Assembly: GCA_029204225.1 (NCBI GenBank)
Contig: CM055101.1
Location: 57,306,806 to 57,370,805, forward strand
Origin: Diphasiastrum complanatum
Lineage: Eukaryota > Streptophyta > Lycopodiopsida > Lycopodiales > Lycopodiaceae
Direction: 5' to 3'
Length of the DNA: 64,000 bases
Shown: piece after piece, positions 35,455 through 47,124 of the stretch
Layout: the number at the start of each line of letters is the position of its first letter
Position numbering within the stretch: position 1 is the first letter of the stretch
Position numbers and translations under genes: made by a program
The notes under the pieces: model-generated
Database searches by the model: none
Told to the model about the DNA's origin: nothing
Seen by the model: only the letters and a program-made list of their open reading frames with translations

Positions 35455-36037
35455 TGCAAATCGAAAGGATAGTGTTCAATGCTAAGGAAATTTCTTTTGA
35501 GTTATCCTCAAAAAACTTGCATTTTATAAAGCTTCTCAATTTTTTAAAGTCTTCTACTCATAAAAAGGTTCATTTGCTTGTTTAAAAAATGAGTATTTAA
35601 AGATACCGGTTTAAGAAAACTTGCCATAGTTTTAGAAGTGGAAGGGCCAGCTTTCGAATCGTCAGAAATATTTAACAAAAGAAAAGAAACAAATGCAGAC
35701 TGAAAATCAACAAATCTATATTTTTTATTGTGAATTGGGCACTCATCTACAGACTTGAAATCATTATGTAACTTGGTGAACATTCTGTCAAGCTTAGCTT
35801 TATAGCTATGCTTGTCAAGTGCCACCAGGTCCTGATATCGAATCATGTCCTTATTCTAAAATCTACATAAGGGAGTACTGATCAGAGACTTAAATTTGAG
35901 ATAAATCTCAAAAAATGCTTCCACACCAGGATCCTCAATAATAAGAATAAATAAAAAGAAAGGAAAAAGAAAGGATTTGAAATACTCTAAATTATCACTA
36001 ATACCAAATTCATGAAAAACAGAAACTAGAATCGAAA
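35455..36037 (-). other. Unit C of repeated module (unknown protein end)
   Basis: The minus strand is protein-like from about 36030 to 35544: EDPGVEAFFEIYLKFKSLI, then MIRYQDLVALDKHSYKAKLDR, FVDFQSAFVSFLLLNISDD, and a tail PSTSKTMASFLKPVSLNTHF. I do not recognise the family. It is transcribed away from unit A, from the shared promoter at 36353-36632. Its tail recurs at 45345-45538, 47465-47640 and 55910-56060. An LTR lies at the same point after the tail in three of the four copies. Confidence 0.45.
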
Positions 36038-36059
36038 TTAGACATTCTGAGCAAAAAAA

Positions 36060-36660
36060 ACAAATGTGAAATTTTCAATATTGCACTCAAGCGCAAAATG
36101 TAGGTTAGACAAGAATCTCAAGGCAATGTGCGCTCGAAAGAGATATAAGAACATAGGATATCGGATCCGAGCACGTGTACAAAGATTAGAAAAAAAAAAG
36201 ATGTAAGACGCGCTTGAATGCGATACCAGACTATGCAGTATTGGTTCCAGGCGCAAGATTGTCAACGGAACGTAGACAGTGGAATGGGCGCACTTGAAAT
36301 TGATATCCGGATAAGAAATCAAAAATTTGCGTGAAAATCCACGTAAAAAATGACCTATTTATAAAAAAAATTTGCACGTGTGGAAGAGTTTCAAAAGGAC
36401 ACGTGTTGTCGCATGATTGGTCATTCATATTCCGTCATATAGACAATGAATCTGACGACTATCACGTGCCAAATGACACATGTCAAAATCTGATTCGTGC
36501 ACGTGTCTCGACCCATGTGGCCTCATAATTGAGTCATCATTATCAGTATGAACAATCAATGTGGACCAGTTAGATGCCGACACATGTCATCATCCATTTT
36601 TTGCACACGTGTGAAAATCTCCTATATATACACCCTTGGAATTTTTATTTTTTTTCGTAA
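36060..36660. promoter_or_regulatory. Bidirectional promoter of the repeated module, copy 2
   Basis: A minus-strand TATA (complement of CCTATTTATAAAA at about 36355) faces unit C, and a plus-strand TATA CTATATATACACCC at about 36622 faces unit A. Five CACGTG sites lie between them (near 36376, 36401, 36464, 36499 and 36606). On both outer sides, in the presumed 5' leaders, a motif close to ATATCGCTTTCAAGCGCG recurs at least six times. This arrangement suggests one control region serving two divergent transcripts. Confidence 0.6.
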
Positions 36661-36935
36661 AATTTTTGGTTTTCGCTCCCAATATTACTCTCAAGCGCGC
36701 TCTCTCTTCGCAAAATACTCCACCTTCTCACCGTGCGCTCGAGACCGATATTGTTGTGATTCCAATATCGCTTTCAAGTGCAATTCTTCATATTCTCTAT
36801 CTATCTTGTGCTCGAAACCGATATTCAGTTCTGGTATCGATCTCAAGCGTCTTCTGATCGCAAATTCTTTTTTTTTCATTCCCTGTGCATGGATTCAAAC
36901 TTTTTTTTTCTAATTTATTTATTTTTATTCTAAGA

Positions 36936-37315
36936 ATGATGGCTAGGACCAAATCTACTGCCCGTGTCATAACCATTGTACAGCCATCCCATGCCTGTGT
37001 TCCCCCTGGTACTGGCCGTAGACGTGGTAGAAAGCAGGTCTGGCTGAGGGAGATAAGAGATCAACTGAACTGTTGATCCCTAGGGCTCCTTTCAGCCGAT
37101 CTATCAAGAATGTCACTCTGTCACTTGGGCTAGATGTTCGTTTTGCCGTGACAGCCATGCAGGCCTTACAAGGTGCTATAGAAGACTTTTTGGCCCAGTT
37201 TTTTGAGGATACCTGTCTTTTGGGAATGCATGGTAAGCGTGTCACCATCATGCCAACAGATTCCCATCATTCTCATAAGACTTTGGGATCGTTATTATGG
37301 TCTACATGTGGATAA
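36936..37315 (+). pseudogene. Histone H3/CENH3-like gene, copy 2
   Basis: The N-terminus MARTKSTAR matches the H3 tail, then RRRGRKQVWLREIRDQ matches the GTVALREIR entry of the fold. The core follows: LIPRAPFSR (nearer the CENH3 form LIPxAPF than H3 LIRKLPF), LDVRFAVTAMQALQGA, and FEDTCLLGMHGKRVTIMP (near identical to H3 FEDTNLCAIHAKRVTIMP). Spacing from LIP to the end of helix 2 equals canonical H3, without the longer loop 1 of typical CENH3. The K/R-rich tail sites of H3 beyond residue 9 are not conserved. The fold is split over two frames, so the copy looks degraded. A histone of this kind would wrap nucleosomal DNA. It is followed by unit A, possibly as one transcript. Confidence 0.65.
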
Positions 37316-37451
37316 CGCCAACACCTCTAGAGACCTGCCTCTGAATAGAACAAACTTGTCGAGTACCTCTAGGAGGACAAAGAGACAGCCTGAAACCAAG
37401 AAACTTGGATCTCGAAAGCCAGTTGTTTCTCTTCCTCCTTGAGTTATCCCT

Positions 37452-38290
37452 ATGAAGAGACCTCGCATGAGGTTTGAATCAGATGTTGGAGAATCTGATT
37501 CAGACCAAGAATCGCCCTCTCCTCCTCGTGTTATTCGTCTAGCTCCTCAGAAGGTTTCTTCACCGAAAGTGATGATTACCCAAGAGGAGCTCAACAAAAT
37601 AACCGAGAAATCTGTAAATATTATATCTATTTCTCTTTCTGCTCCTATATATAATCTTGTTGTCAAAATTCCATATGATTCCGCTCAAGTTTTTTTTTTA
37701 TTCTGACCATTATAATCAGTACGAGGCCCACTTAGCTAATAAAATTGATCTTCTTGGCAATTATTTTGATTTCTTTCTTCCAGATTCACATAGAAGCTTT
37801 AGATTAGGCCCCAAATTTTGTGCCGAGCTTAAAGATAAAACACCAGAGATTACAGATGTAATAGTAAAAGCCGAAGGATGCTTTTTGTAGGATAGTATTA
37901 GTTCTGATTCTCATGGTGTAGTTTTTGTTGTTAGTCCATTTTTTATGGGAGCAATGAAGACAAAAGAAGCCAATTTTGATAAGGCTGTATATCTCATCGA
38001 ATGCAATCCAGTGGCAAAATTTTATTTGATTCCATATGAGAATAAGTGAGGATTGCTCGTTTGTTTTTGTTGCTGTAATTTGGATTGTTGCAGTCGGCAT
38101 TGCTTTAATAAGTAAGGATTTATTGATATTTGTATTTTGATTGTTGCAGTCGGCATTGGAGCCTGAACATTCTTTCTATAAAGATAAATAAGGAGGGAGC
38201 ATCAAATTTTCTATGTGTAAAAGTAAACTCAGTTGTAATACACATAGAGAATTTGATTTTCTATGTGTAAAAGTAAACTCAGTTGTACTA
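37452..38290 (+). other. Unit A of repeated module, copy 2
   Basis: Near-identical in order to 31593-32330: an acidic start (MRFESDVGESDSDQESPSPP), the unknown domain (DLLGNYFDFFLPDSHRSF, VVFVVSPFFMGAM) and the exon starting LEPEHSFYKDK. It breaks off at about 38290, where an LTR-like block begins. Degraded. Confidence 0.5.
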
Positions 38291-41200
38291 CCATCGAAAC
38301 CATAAACAACATCCACAAGTAAAAGCATCCACATAAAGCAAAGAGCTCACAAAGCAAAAGAATCTTTATTACAAAGAGAAACTGTTCATATACAAGCGAA
38401 GGTCCCCTTTAGCATGGGGATACCATGTGGCATAGACCTAATAAATGCATGAAATTCACTATTGGCGTCTACGTGGCATTTTAGCCTATATACAGGTAAA
38501 CTCCCGTTATCGACCCGGGACAAGCCCCCGGGCTGGCTTTTCAACTAAAGCCTACCAAACTGAATCAGTACATAACAACTGTTAACTACACTAAAAGTCC
38601 AATCACAGTTGAGCTTACTAACTCTAACTCCCTCTCTCAAGCTCAAGTATGATTTAAGTATCAAACTAACTGTACACTTATTACAGTATCACATTTTGAA
38701 GCTTTCATAAATAAATTAAATCAAATCTAAGCTCAAATGTGATAAGAGTATTCGAATAAAAATGTGTAGCCATGTCCTGGAGTGTCCATATTGATCATAT
38801 GCAATTTTCTTGCTACCTGTACTAGGAACTCACACTCAAGTACACAGTCAAAGCACTTGACTTCACAAAGTATCAACCAAACACCATGCTCTCAACAAGA
38901 GTCTGCCACACTCTTAACTTGACGTATTCACCATCCAACTTGAAACACAAGTGGACCACGTGAGACACAAGACTCACACTGAGGAAACCTCACTGCCATC
39001 ATGAGATTGTCATCCTCCATCTTACTAGGCTGACATCCTATCAAACGCTGACAAGACAACCTCATAACGCTGATAGCAATGAGCGACTATGGCTCAACTT
39101 GAGGAAATCTTACTTTCACTAAGATTATACCCTCACTAGAAAATCAGATAGTAGATATGTCAACAAGTCATTGAGCATCAAATGAGTACTTTGCTTTTCT
39201 TTTTAGTAGCAAATGCATAACCAATTAAACTCCAACTTAGATCTACATCTAGTCACAAAAGACTCAAAGTTTCATGACAAAGTCACATGCAAGCAATCAC
39301 ATTCATGCAACCAACACGAATGACAAACATATCAACTGATGATCACTACTTGTTGAAGAAGATATCCTTCTGTACCATACACCTTTTTCATAGGTAGATC
39401 CACTACTACAATACCCATGCATCCATAGCTCCATGCACCTGCCCTGAGATGTAGTCGAATGCACCATGTACCTCCAAGAGATACATCCATGTCCAAGTGT
39501 CCCATCCAAAACCATCCATTCCAGTTTGCCTTGCCTTGCCAAGCTACATTCATCCTTCATGCACCAAGCATACATGTCTTCCAAAGACTTTGATTAATCT
39601 CGTACATCTCATGAGCTTTCTCCTATAGGTTACATGCTTTGACAAGCATTCACAAAGAATATGGATCATATATCAACTTGGACTCTTCACAAAAAAACAA
39701 GCTAGCAAGCTTTGACCTATAAGTCAAGGGGTCTCTCTTGCCATAGAATCCAACTCACCATCAAGGCATTCTGATCATGGATTACTAAGTTCCATAGCAC
39801 CACACATATCCTGCTTGTTGCTTCTTGTTACCAATTTTCCACTTTGGCTTATCCAGCTGACCTTACCATTGACATCCTTCACCTTGTGACCGCCATCATT
39901 GCATTGTCGCCAATAATAAGCTAGTGTAAATGTCTCTCCAATTGTGACATTTCTTTGCAAAAACATGTGAAGCAACCACAACCACCAAATCTGACAATGC
40001 CATTGTTGATTCTCACCTTGAGATGCCGCTCCAAGTGTCCCTGACCTTGGTAGGTTCTAACTTCCAAAAAGTTGAACTAGAAACCTCATGCCATTTTGCC
40101 ATATTCACTAGCATAACTTGGCATAATTCCCGGATCTCATCTATGATTGGTTTCCCTCTCTCAATTCTTGCCAATCAACAGTTCCACGATGCCTCATTGC
40201 AACTTGATTGCATTTACTAGCTTTCTCCAATGCAATATTTCACCCTTTCCGCTCTCCCTCACAATATCCTGTGCTTATGCTCTTCAAAACCGCTTGAGAA
40301 CCGCTTTAGAGCTCCTTGGCTATAGGCACACACCTTTTTCCTAGCCTGCTCCGTAGACTTTTAGCAAAAGATTGGGCTTAATTTAGCACACAGGTCCAAT
40401 TCGAATTTCAGGGTGAAGATTTTTAATGAAATATGAGCCTCATTTGCCCTTTAAATCTCTTCATGGCCCCTTCAAAGTTCATCTAATGGCTCTTTAGGAT
40501 CTTGTGGCCCACATTGCTCATGATCTTCACCGTGGATTCACCTCTTCATTGATCGGACGATTGTCAGAGATCTAGAGCGCTAATCTTGAGCCCTGGGTCC
40601 GCGGGTCCCTTCAATACACTATGGGCCTCATTCCTGTGGGACGCGCGATACCTCTCGGGTCTCCTCTCTCCTTCTCTGTTCTCTTTGAAGCTTTCAAATC
40701 TCCCTCAGCTATGGTTGTCTGCTTGCTGGAATCCAATCCAGACGCTTCCCTCCTCCACGGCCAGTCGTGGCCTCTTGGCTGCTAGATCGCCCTCCTATTG
40801 CACCCAGTTTTGGATTTTTACAACTCCCAAATTGATATTCAATAGCCCGAGATCCGTGGGTTCTTCCCATAATACCCTAGCTGCATTTTTCCATCACAAC
40901 TTCATAGATTGAATACTCTTGGATGGGAGCATGGCTGACCATGGCCACCTAGCCTCCTATTAGCAGTATTAGGGCACCCAGTTGTAAGTTTTTATAGAAG
41001 ATCCATCATTTTTATGATGGCTTCATGGATGAGCCTGGCTTCTTATGATGGCTTCATAGCTGAGCCTGGCTTCTTGTAGTCATCATCCTTGTACCAGGGT
41101 GCCCTACTGTACTTCTTACAGATCCAAAAACACCTTCCTATAGAGAAAGATCCAAGACTCTGTAAACTCCGATCTGCAAGGACTAGACTCTGTTGCATAT

Positions 41201-41380
41201 ATTTGGAACTCCCTTCCATTCAATTACTGAGAATTGAACCTCCACAGCTACCCCGGTTGTCCAGCAACCTGTCCCAATTCTTGTTTGCAACAAACGGCTC
41301 CACAATTCACTAAGAATTGCCTCCGTTATGAGCACTTTTCCGTCAGCTGCCTCATAGCCTGCTTGCTATGAAATTTTCTT
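38290..41380 (-). mobile_element. Long non-coding LTR element (LARD-like), copy 1
   Basis: About 3 kb of internal sequence without coding signal resembles 49240-52850 in the same order (ACTAGCTTTCTCCA near 40220 and 51115; AAAGTTGAAC near 40065 and 50980; AGAGAAAGATCC near 41150 and 52385). The left end, 38290-38740, resembles part of the LTR at 52855-53312 (TAACTGTACA...TCACATTTTGAAGCTTTCAT). This fits a large retrotransposon derivative on the minus strand: LTRs with a long non-coding interior. No right-hand LTR was found. Confidence 0.5.
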
Positions 41381-41579
41381 TTACTTTGATTCTATGAATT
41401 GGCTTTGTAGGTAGGTCGTCAAAAAATGGATATTAATTTGTTGGAGTTATAATTGTGATTGTTTTTTCATAACAACTCTTTTTGCCTAATGTTTAGTTCA
41501 TTCAAAGGGCATAGTAAAAAATCAAAAAGTTGATATTTCAATAGACTCATAATTTTATAAGCTCTATTTTTGTGTAGAA

Positions 41580-42430
41580 ACTTAGTTTGGAAATTGAAGC
41601 TGACAATCGTAGATATAAATTATTATCTAGCTTCAAGAGCCAAGTTGGAGACTTAGAAAGTCACAGTACCATACTGATACAAGATTATGAAGAATTTCAT
41701 GATTTTCATGTTTTGGATTTAGCACATATGGATATGATTTTAGGCTATGAATGGTTATTTAGGAAATCTCCTTATATTGATTTCAGAAAACATGTGCTCT
41801 CACAAAGAGGGGGATAGAGTATTTACACTTTTTGGTGACAAATACATACATCTATTTGGAATGGTTTATGTAAAGGAAAATTCTGATATTTTACAATATG
41901 ATGTTTATTCTTTGTTTGTCATGTCCATTTTGGATATTTTCTTATATGTATCTAAATAATCGTAAAAAATTTAAGTTCCTACTTCAATGAATCTAGATAT
42001 GGAACAAACAGAAATAAATGCAATCCTAAATGAATTTCAAGATTTATTTCGAACAGAAGTACCTCATGGTTTATCATCTTCTAGGTCAATAGACCACATG
42101 ATAAAGTTGATTTCAGGTGAGTAACCTATCTTTAGACAACCATATTAGTTTTTTTAGATAGAGGAGATATAGATTACTAATCAAATAAAAAAATCATCTT
42201 AAAATGGGACACATACAACCTGATAATTGTTATGCTTGTTGTTTTTATTAAAGGAAAAGAAGATAGAAGCTCTTGAATGTGTGTTGAGTACAAGGGATCG
42301 AATAAGACATTTCAAAAAAATCATTGGCCATGGCTTTCCATTATACCTAACGTATTGCTACAAAATTTCTTTTATATGAAATGGCACAATTATGTCTGTT
42401 TAAAGATAGACATGATTGAATGAACTAGAT
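41580..42430 (+). mobile_element. Ty3/gypsy fossil (protease end, RT start)
   Basis: The translation reads DLAHMDMILGYEWLFRKSPY near 41720, a gypsy protease end. Near 42000 there is NAILNEFQDLFRTEVPHGL, then IDHMIKLISGE, the usual start of gypsy RT. Only this segment is present. Old and broken. Confidence 0.7.
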
Positions 42431-42636
42431 GTGTAAGATGCACTTACTACAAACAAAAAACAACAAAACACATTTGTAATGTATTATTTACTATGAACAA
42501 TAATAGACATGAATTTATTACACTTCATTAAAAACAATAAAAAATACATATTATTTTAGAACAATTTTGTAAAAGTGCTTTACATCGGAGAAGGCCCCTT
42601 GAGAGATGTTGACCGCATCTAGTAGCTCCTTATTGA

Positions 42637-42760
42637 TTCATTGATGTCTTGTAAGCTATGGATGAATGAGAAAGGGGGACATGCTTGTGAAATATAAATG
42701 AAGAAGGTAATTGTTGTAAAATGGGAGAAGAGAGGAGAGGCTAATAGAAGGGCCTCTTCA
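42637..42760 (-). promoter_or_regulatory. Detached fourth copy of the sHSP promoter region
   Basis: The plus-strand text AGCTATGGATGAATGAGAAAG, then GCTTGTGAAATATA and GAGGAGAGG..TAGAAGGG, matches the complement of the locus-3 promoter (43320-43400) and of locus 1, and the plus strand at 27010-27100. No sHSP coding sequence lies to its left, so it is an orphan promoter piece, head-to-head with locus 3. Confidence 0.5.
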
Positions 42761-43227
42761 CATGAGGTGCTTGGCCCCGTAAATGATGCAAACAGTGGGA
42801 CGACGGGCCTCTGCCAGGGCCGGGTGAGGATTTGGGTGAGGATTGATCTTTGCATGCTGGAATCAGTCATCCCATGATCCTGCTTTGCCAGGTGCAGATT
42901 TGTTGCAGCCAGGAGTAGATTTGTTGTTGCCAAGTGCTCATTTAGTGCTGATTTGTTGCAGTCAGGAGCGTAGCATTGGTGACAGGCCAACCCGGGGAGC
43001 CCGAAAACCCTCCCTGAGGAGGTGCGTGGCCATATCGACCCAGGGGCCGATTTTGTCAAGAAGGCTGAAAATCGGTACGTTCTTGGCATCAAGAACGGCC
43101 AGGTTTTGCACATGCAAAGAAGCCCTAATGCTGGAAGAAACCTCTCAAAAGGTAGAGAAAGGCCCATAATTACTTATGCTAGTATTGCTGTAAAGGGGTG
43201 AAGAGAGAAAAAAATAAAAGCCCGGGA

Positions 43228-43348
43228 TGGAAGAAAGCTCTAGAAACTTAGAGAAAGAGGAATGTACAAGACTTTTCTAGACCGTTCTTCGACCTCCCTT
43301 TCTACTCTCCCCTCGCACCTCACGAACATACATTTTTCTCTATATATT
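43228..43348 (+). promoter_or_regulatory. Heat shock elements and TATA box of sHSP locus 3
   Basis: TTCTAGACCGTTCTTC at 43275-43290 is a good heat shock element. A second set of GAA/TTC units, GGAAGAAAGCTCTAGAAAC, lies at 43229-43247. TATATATTTC at about 43341 is the TATA box, about 230 bp before the start codon. Confidence 0.75.
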
Positions 43349-43571
43349 TCACAAGCCTTTCTGGTTTTCCTCATTCTTCCATAGCTTGCACGATATGAGT
43401 GACTTCGTTACCAGCTATCTACAGCTACGCGGTTATAGTAATCGATATAATCTCTACATCGCGGATTCTCAATTGTTCGATCAACTCGCGATCGACGGAC
43501 AATCTTGGAAACCGCAAAGTACGGCAATTCATTTCTGAGAAGGAAGCTCGTTTTTTCGTTTTTAACTGGAT

Positions 43572-44240
43572 ATGGCTTTGACACCATTCTTCTTTGGTGG
43601 AGATCAAAGTATTTTTGATCCCTTGGATAGATTTTTTGAGCCTTCAGCTGACAGATTTCCTCTGTGGGACAATGCACCTTCTCGACGGTTCGCACAGGAT
43701 GTGAGCGCCATTGCTAGTACTCGAGTTGATTGGGTCGAAACCCCGGAGGCTCACATTTTCAAGGCCGATCTACCAGGTGATTCATTGTTCCTGATCTTAG
43801 CATACATCTCAAGGCTTTGTGCACACAATTTCGAATAATGTTCCTCAACCTGGCTTGTTGCCAGAAAATCTTCATGCCCGTGCTCTCCTTATAGTAGTTC
43901 TTGTTCGTTTTCTCTGATTCATCTGATCTGTATTCTAAATCTATTGAATATGTCTTTGTTTTGGATTTCAGGGTTGAAAAAGGAAGAAGTAAAGGTTCAG
44001 GTGGAAGATGGACGCACGTTACAGATAAGCGGAGAACGCAAGAAAGAGGAGGTGGAGAAGACGGACAAGTGGCATCGGGTGGAGCGTACACAGGGCAGTT
44101 TCTTGCGACGCTTCCGGTTACCAGAGAATGCGAAATTGGAGGAAGTGAAGGCCAAGGTTGAGGACGGCGTCCTCACCGTCACAGTTCCTAAAATTGAGAA
44201 ACCCAAGTCCGAAGTGAAGGCCATAGAAATTTCTGGCTAA
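43572..44240 (+). CDS. Class I cytosolic small heat shock protein (HSP20), two exons
   Basis: Paralogue of the gene at 17070. Exon 1 is 43572-43776, exon 2 is 43972-44240, and the 195-bp GT-AG intron is in the same codon. The 157-residue product differs from locus 1 mainly in one extra residue in the N-terminal arm ([11 protein letters not shown]), RRFAQDV for RQFAQDV, and a few changes in the alpha-crystallin domain ([27 protein letters not shown]). It ends [10 protein letters not shown], the commonest class I tail. All conserved segments are present ([31 protein letters not shown]) and no break is seen. The heat shock elements upstream predict strong heat induction. Function is as for locus 1: it holds unfolding cytosolic proteins for refolding by HSP70/HSP101. 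Confidence 0.95.
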
Positions 44241-45205
44241 AGTGCAACAGCATAGCACATGCGAGATAATAGGGCTCATGAGATTTTCGAACAACATACG
44301 TCTAGCTCAATTTTCACGATTTGCTTTCTAATAAGACGCTATGTCCGGAATGAAACCTTGAATGCAGGCGGACGCAAGAAACGCTTTGTATCATCAAGTT
44401 TTGCTATTAGTAATATATAAGTTTGCCTCACGAAGGCGTTTTTAATTATCTGCGTGTTGACTTTGATTTTTTTTTGGTCTGACTCTCTCAGATGAGCCTC
44501 AGGTGATTTTCTGTTGAGATTGTGAATACCCAGTGTATATTGTTAGTTTTGTGTATGGGCATTTTCTGTTATCTACAGGCACAGATCACAGATGCCATGG
44601 CCAGATATTACCAACAACTCCAAGCTAAGTACATGTTTCATCAGCGGTACCAATGGCAGCTGAACATTCCGCAGTTTCCAAATCTTGATTTTTAGAGCAA
44701 GAATTTTATGCTACTCGTTTTCACATTGGAACCAAATCCGTCCTGGTTTTCACGAGTTTACTAGTATTGATGTCTCTAAAAGAATAAATAAATCCGTCGG
44801 TGCTACGCTCTTCCTTCCTAGTAATGTTGTAACTCAGCGTATGAAATGTAACACATTATTTTGTGGTGTTGTTCATATAAAACAAACTCGATGAATGTCA
44901 TGAATCTCAGCTTATATTGCTTATGTATTCCAGAGCAATGTACTTTTTGCTGAGCGTCTTTGAATTGGGTGTGATCGAATAACAGACAAGGAGCTACTGT
45001 CTTATCTTTCACGTCATCCAAAAAATATATAGAGAAATGTGGAAAGAGGTGCATAGTGCATACTAAAGGAGAGTGAAAGCGTACACAGTATGCACTAAGC
45101 ACCCTGACACTGCACAACTAATTTGCAAACACATTTTTGCAAAACATGAATACTAGTTACTGTGCAGCACGTGGCGCTTGCAAAACTTAAGCTATTTAAT
45201 CTGCA
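44241..45205 (+). other. 3' flank of sHSP locus 3 and gene-free stretch
   Basis: To about 44660 it matches the 3' flanks of the other two sHSP loci (ACATACGTCTAGCTCAATTTT near 44295). From 44660 to 45205 I see nothing I can name. Confidence 0.55.
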
Positions 45206-46365
45206 CAATTCTAGCTACAGTAAGGTTAAGATTATGTTTATTTGTAAAATCTGACTTGCTTAGCTTCTATAAATCTGCCTATTGGCATTGCAACACGTGA
45301 AATCACATGGATGCTTATGTGGCCATTGTGTCATGTTGCTTGAATCATGGAGTCTTAGGAAAACCTTGGCAAGTTTTCTTAAACCGGTATCTTTAAATAC
45401 TCATTTTTTAGACAAGCAAATGAACCTTTTCATGAGTAGAAGACTTTAAAAAATTGAGAAGCTTTATAAAATGAAAGTTTTTTGAGGATAACTCAAAAGA
45501 GATTTCCTTAGCATTGAACACTATACTTTGGAGTTGCATGTATGACATGTGAGAAATGTCAACTAGTTTAGTCAAGATTGATTATAGTTTGATAAATTGC
45601 CAAGTACACAATTGAGGTCAATTTTCATATTAGACTTAGAGTTTGACTTTCTAAAGTTATATTAGTCTAAAAGCAGTTGAATAAACACTTGTAAAAAGTG
45701 TGAAAAATTATAGAACACGAGTTTTGGAGGGATTCAATTTGAGTAGTAGATACATTGAATCTAGTCACAAAAATAGTATGATTTTCATTATGGAGGAAAT
45801 CCAAAGTTTGAATTTAGGTTTGGACCTGTTATAAAAGGATGTAACTCAAGGGAAGAGAGGACATTCTCTCTCTCTTATCTCATTCATGCTTATACATGGT
45901 TCTCTTGGGTTCTACTATCCATTGGTGCACTATACTTGTGATATCTTGCAATTCTATGTGTAGGATGTTCATTAATTGTTATTTTCAGATCCACACGTGT
46001 GAAATACAGTAGCTTACTGTTTTTGTACAGACATCAACATTATTTTATGTTTTGATTGATGTTTGATCAAGAGCTATTAGAGTTTGCATCTCATTCATAG
46101 TGTTTATCCAACATTGGCAAGATTGGTGATTTGCTTGTCTTTCTACTCAAAGATCAAAGGAACATTTTGGATCTTAATCATCTGGAATTCTTCACATGGT
46201 ATCAGAGCTTGTGTTTCAAATTATGAAGGAAGCATTCACAACTATCAATGATTTGGAGAAGATATCAATACTAGAACATGCTAGATTGGATTCTACACCA
46301 AAATGGAGTTTCTTGCATATGTAGATTGGATCTTTTCTAGATCAAAACTCTAAATAGGGTTATAT
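45206..46365 (+). repeat. Unit C tail followed by copia LTR, primer site and leader
   Basis: A shared 140-bp block (ATTCTAGCTACAGTAAGG..., 45206-45345) leads into the unit C tail (45345-45538). Then comes an LTR of 656 bp (45539-46194, TGTATGACATGTG...TTCTTCACA), TGGTATCAGAGC at 46195-46206, and leader to about 46365. It parallels 35454-34620 on the other strand, with the LTR at the same place after unit C. Confidence 0.7.
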
Positions 46366-47124
46366 TCTAATAGTAAGCATAACATTATTAATACAGATCT
46401 GAACGCAGAACAAAGAGCTGTTATCAGATTAAGTATATCAATCATACATGTCAATAATGTGGTAGAGCACAAGACAATAGCGGACGGAACCGCATCCTCT
46501 ACAAAGCTTATTTCAATCTGTGAAGGAATGAAACCTTAATACTAACAATAAAGAATCAATGCACAAGGCATCTACTTCGTCTATATCTCTGATAAGTTCC
46601 TCATGCTAATTTACATACACTCTCCTCTTCTGATCTTCAATCGTCAAACTAAATACGCAAATGGTATTCAGTATATATACATATTGCTACAGGTGTGCAG
46701 ATGAAGAAAGTACATGGTGGATGTGTTGTCTGAAGGAGATCGTGGGATGCTACAATCGTTGTCCAGTCTGTTAGCGCATCCGCATGGGGTGAGCGTCAAA
46801 AGGGTGCGACGTAAGCCTTTGCTGAGGTGAACGGTGGTTGTCACCAGAACACGTGTAAAAACATAGTGTCACGATTCTATCGCCATTTCTTCACATGTGA
46901 GAATTTGCATATTAATATGTAGACTGCACGACAACGCGAGTAAATATGCAGCATGAATGAAGGCAGATTAAAATGGGATTTAGGAGAGTAGAAAAAATAA
47001 ATCCAACAAACTTGTCAATCTGATCATTATCTTCTAGTAGATTTATATCCATCCAACATAAATGAATGGGAGCCTAGTGGATCTCTAGCAAGTTTGTTAG
47101 ATGCTATTCACATTGATATTGGAC
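46366..47124. other. Stretch without assigned features
   Basis: No coding signal or repeat recognised between the copia leader and the unit B fragment. Confidence 0.4.

Noticed and set aside
36165-36180. Shared origin of the GGATCCGATAT words in the module promoter and in the copia leader arrays
   Set aside because: The shared word is too short and palindromic to establish common descent.
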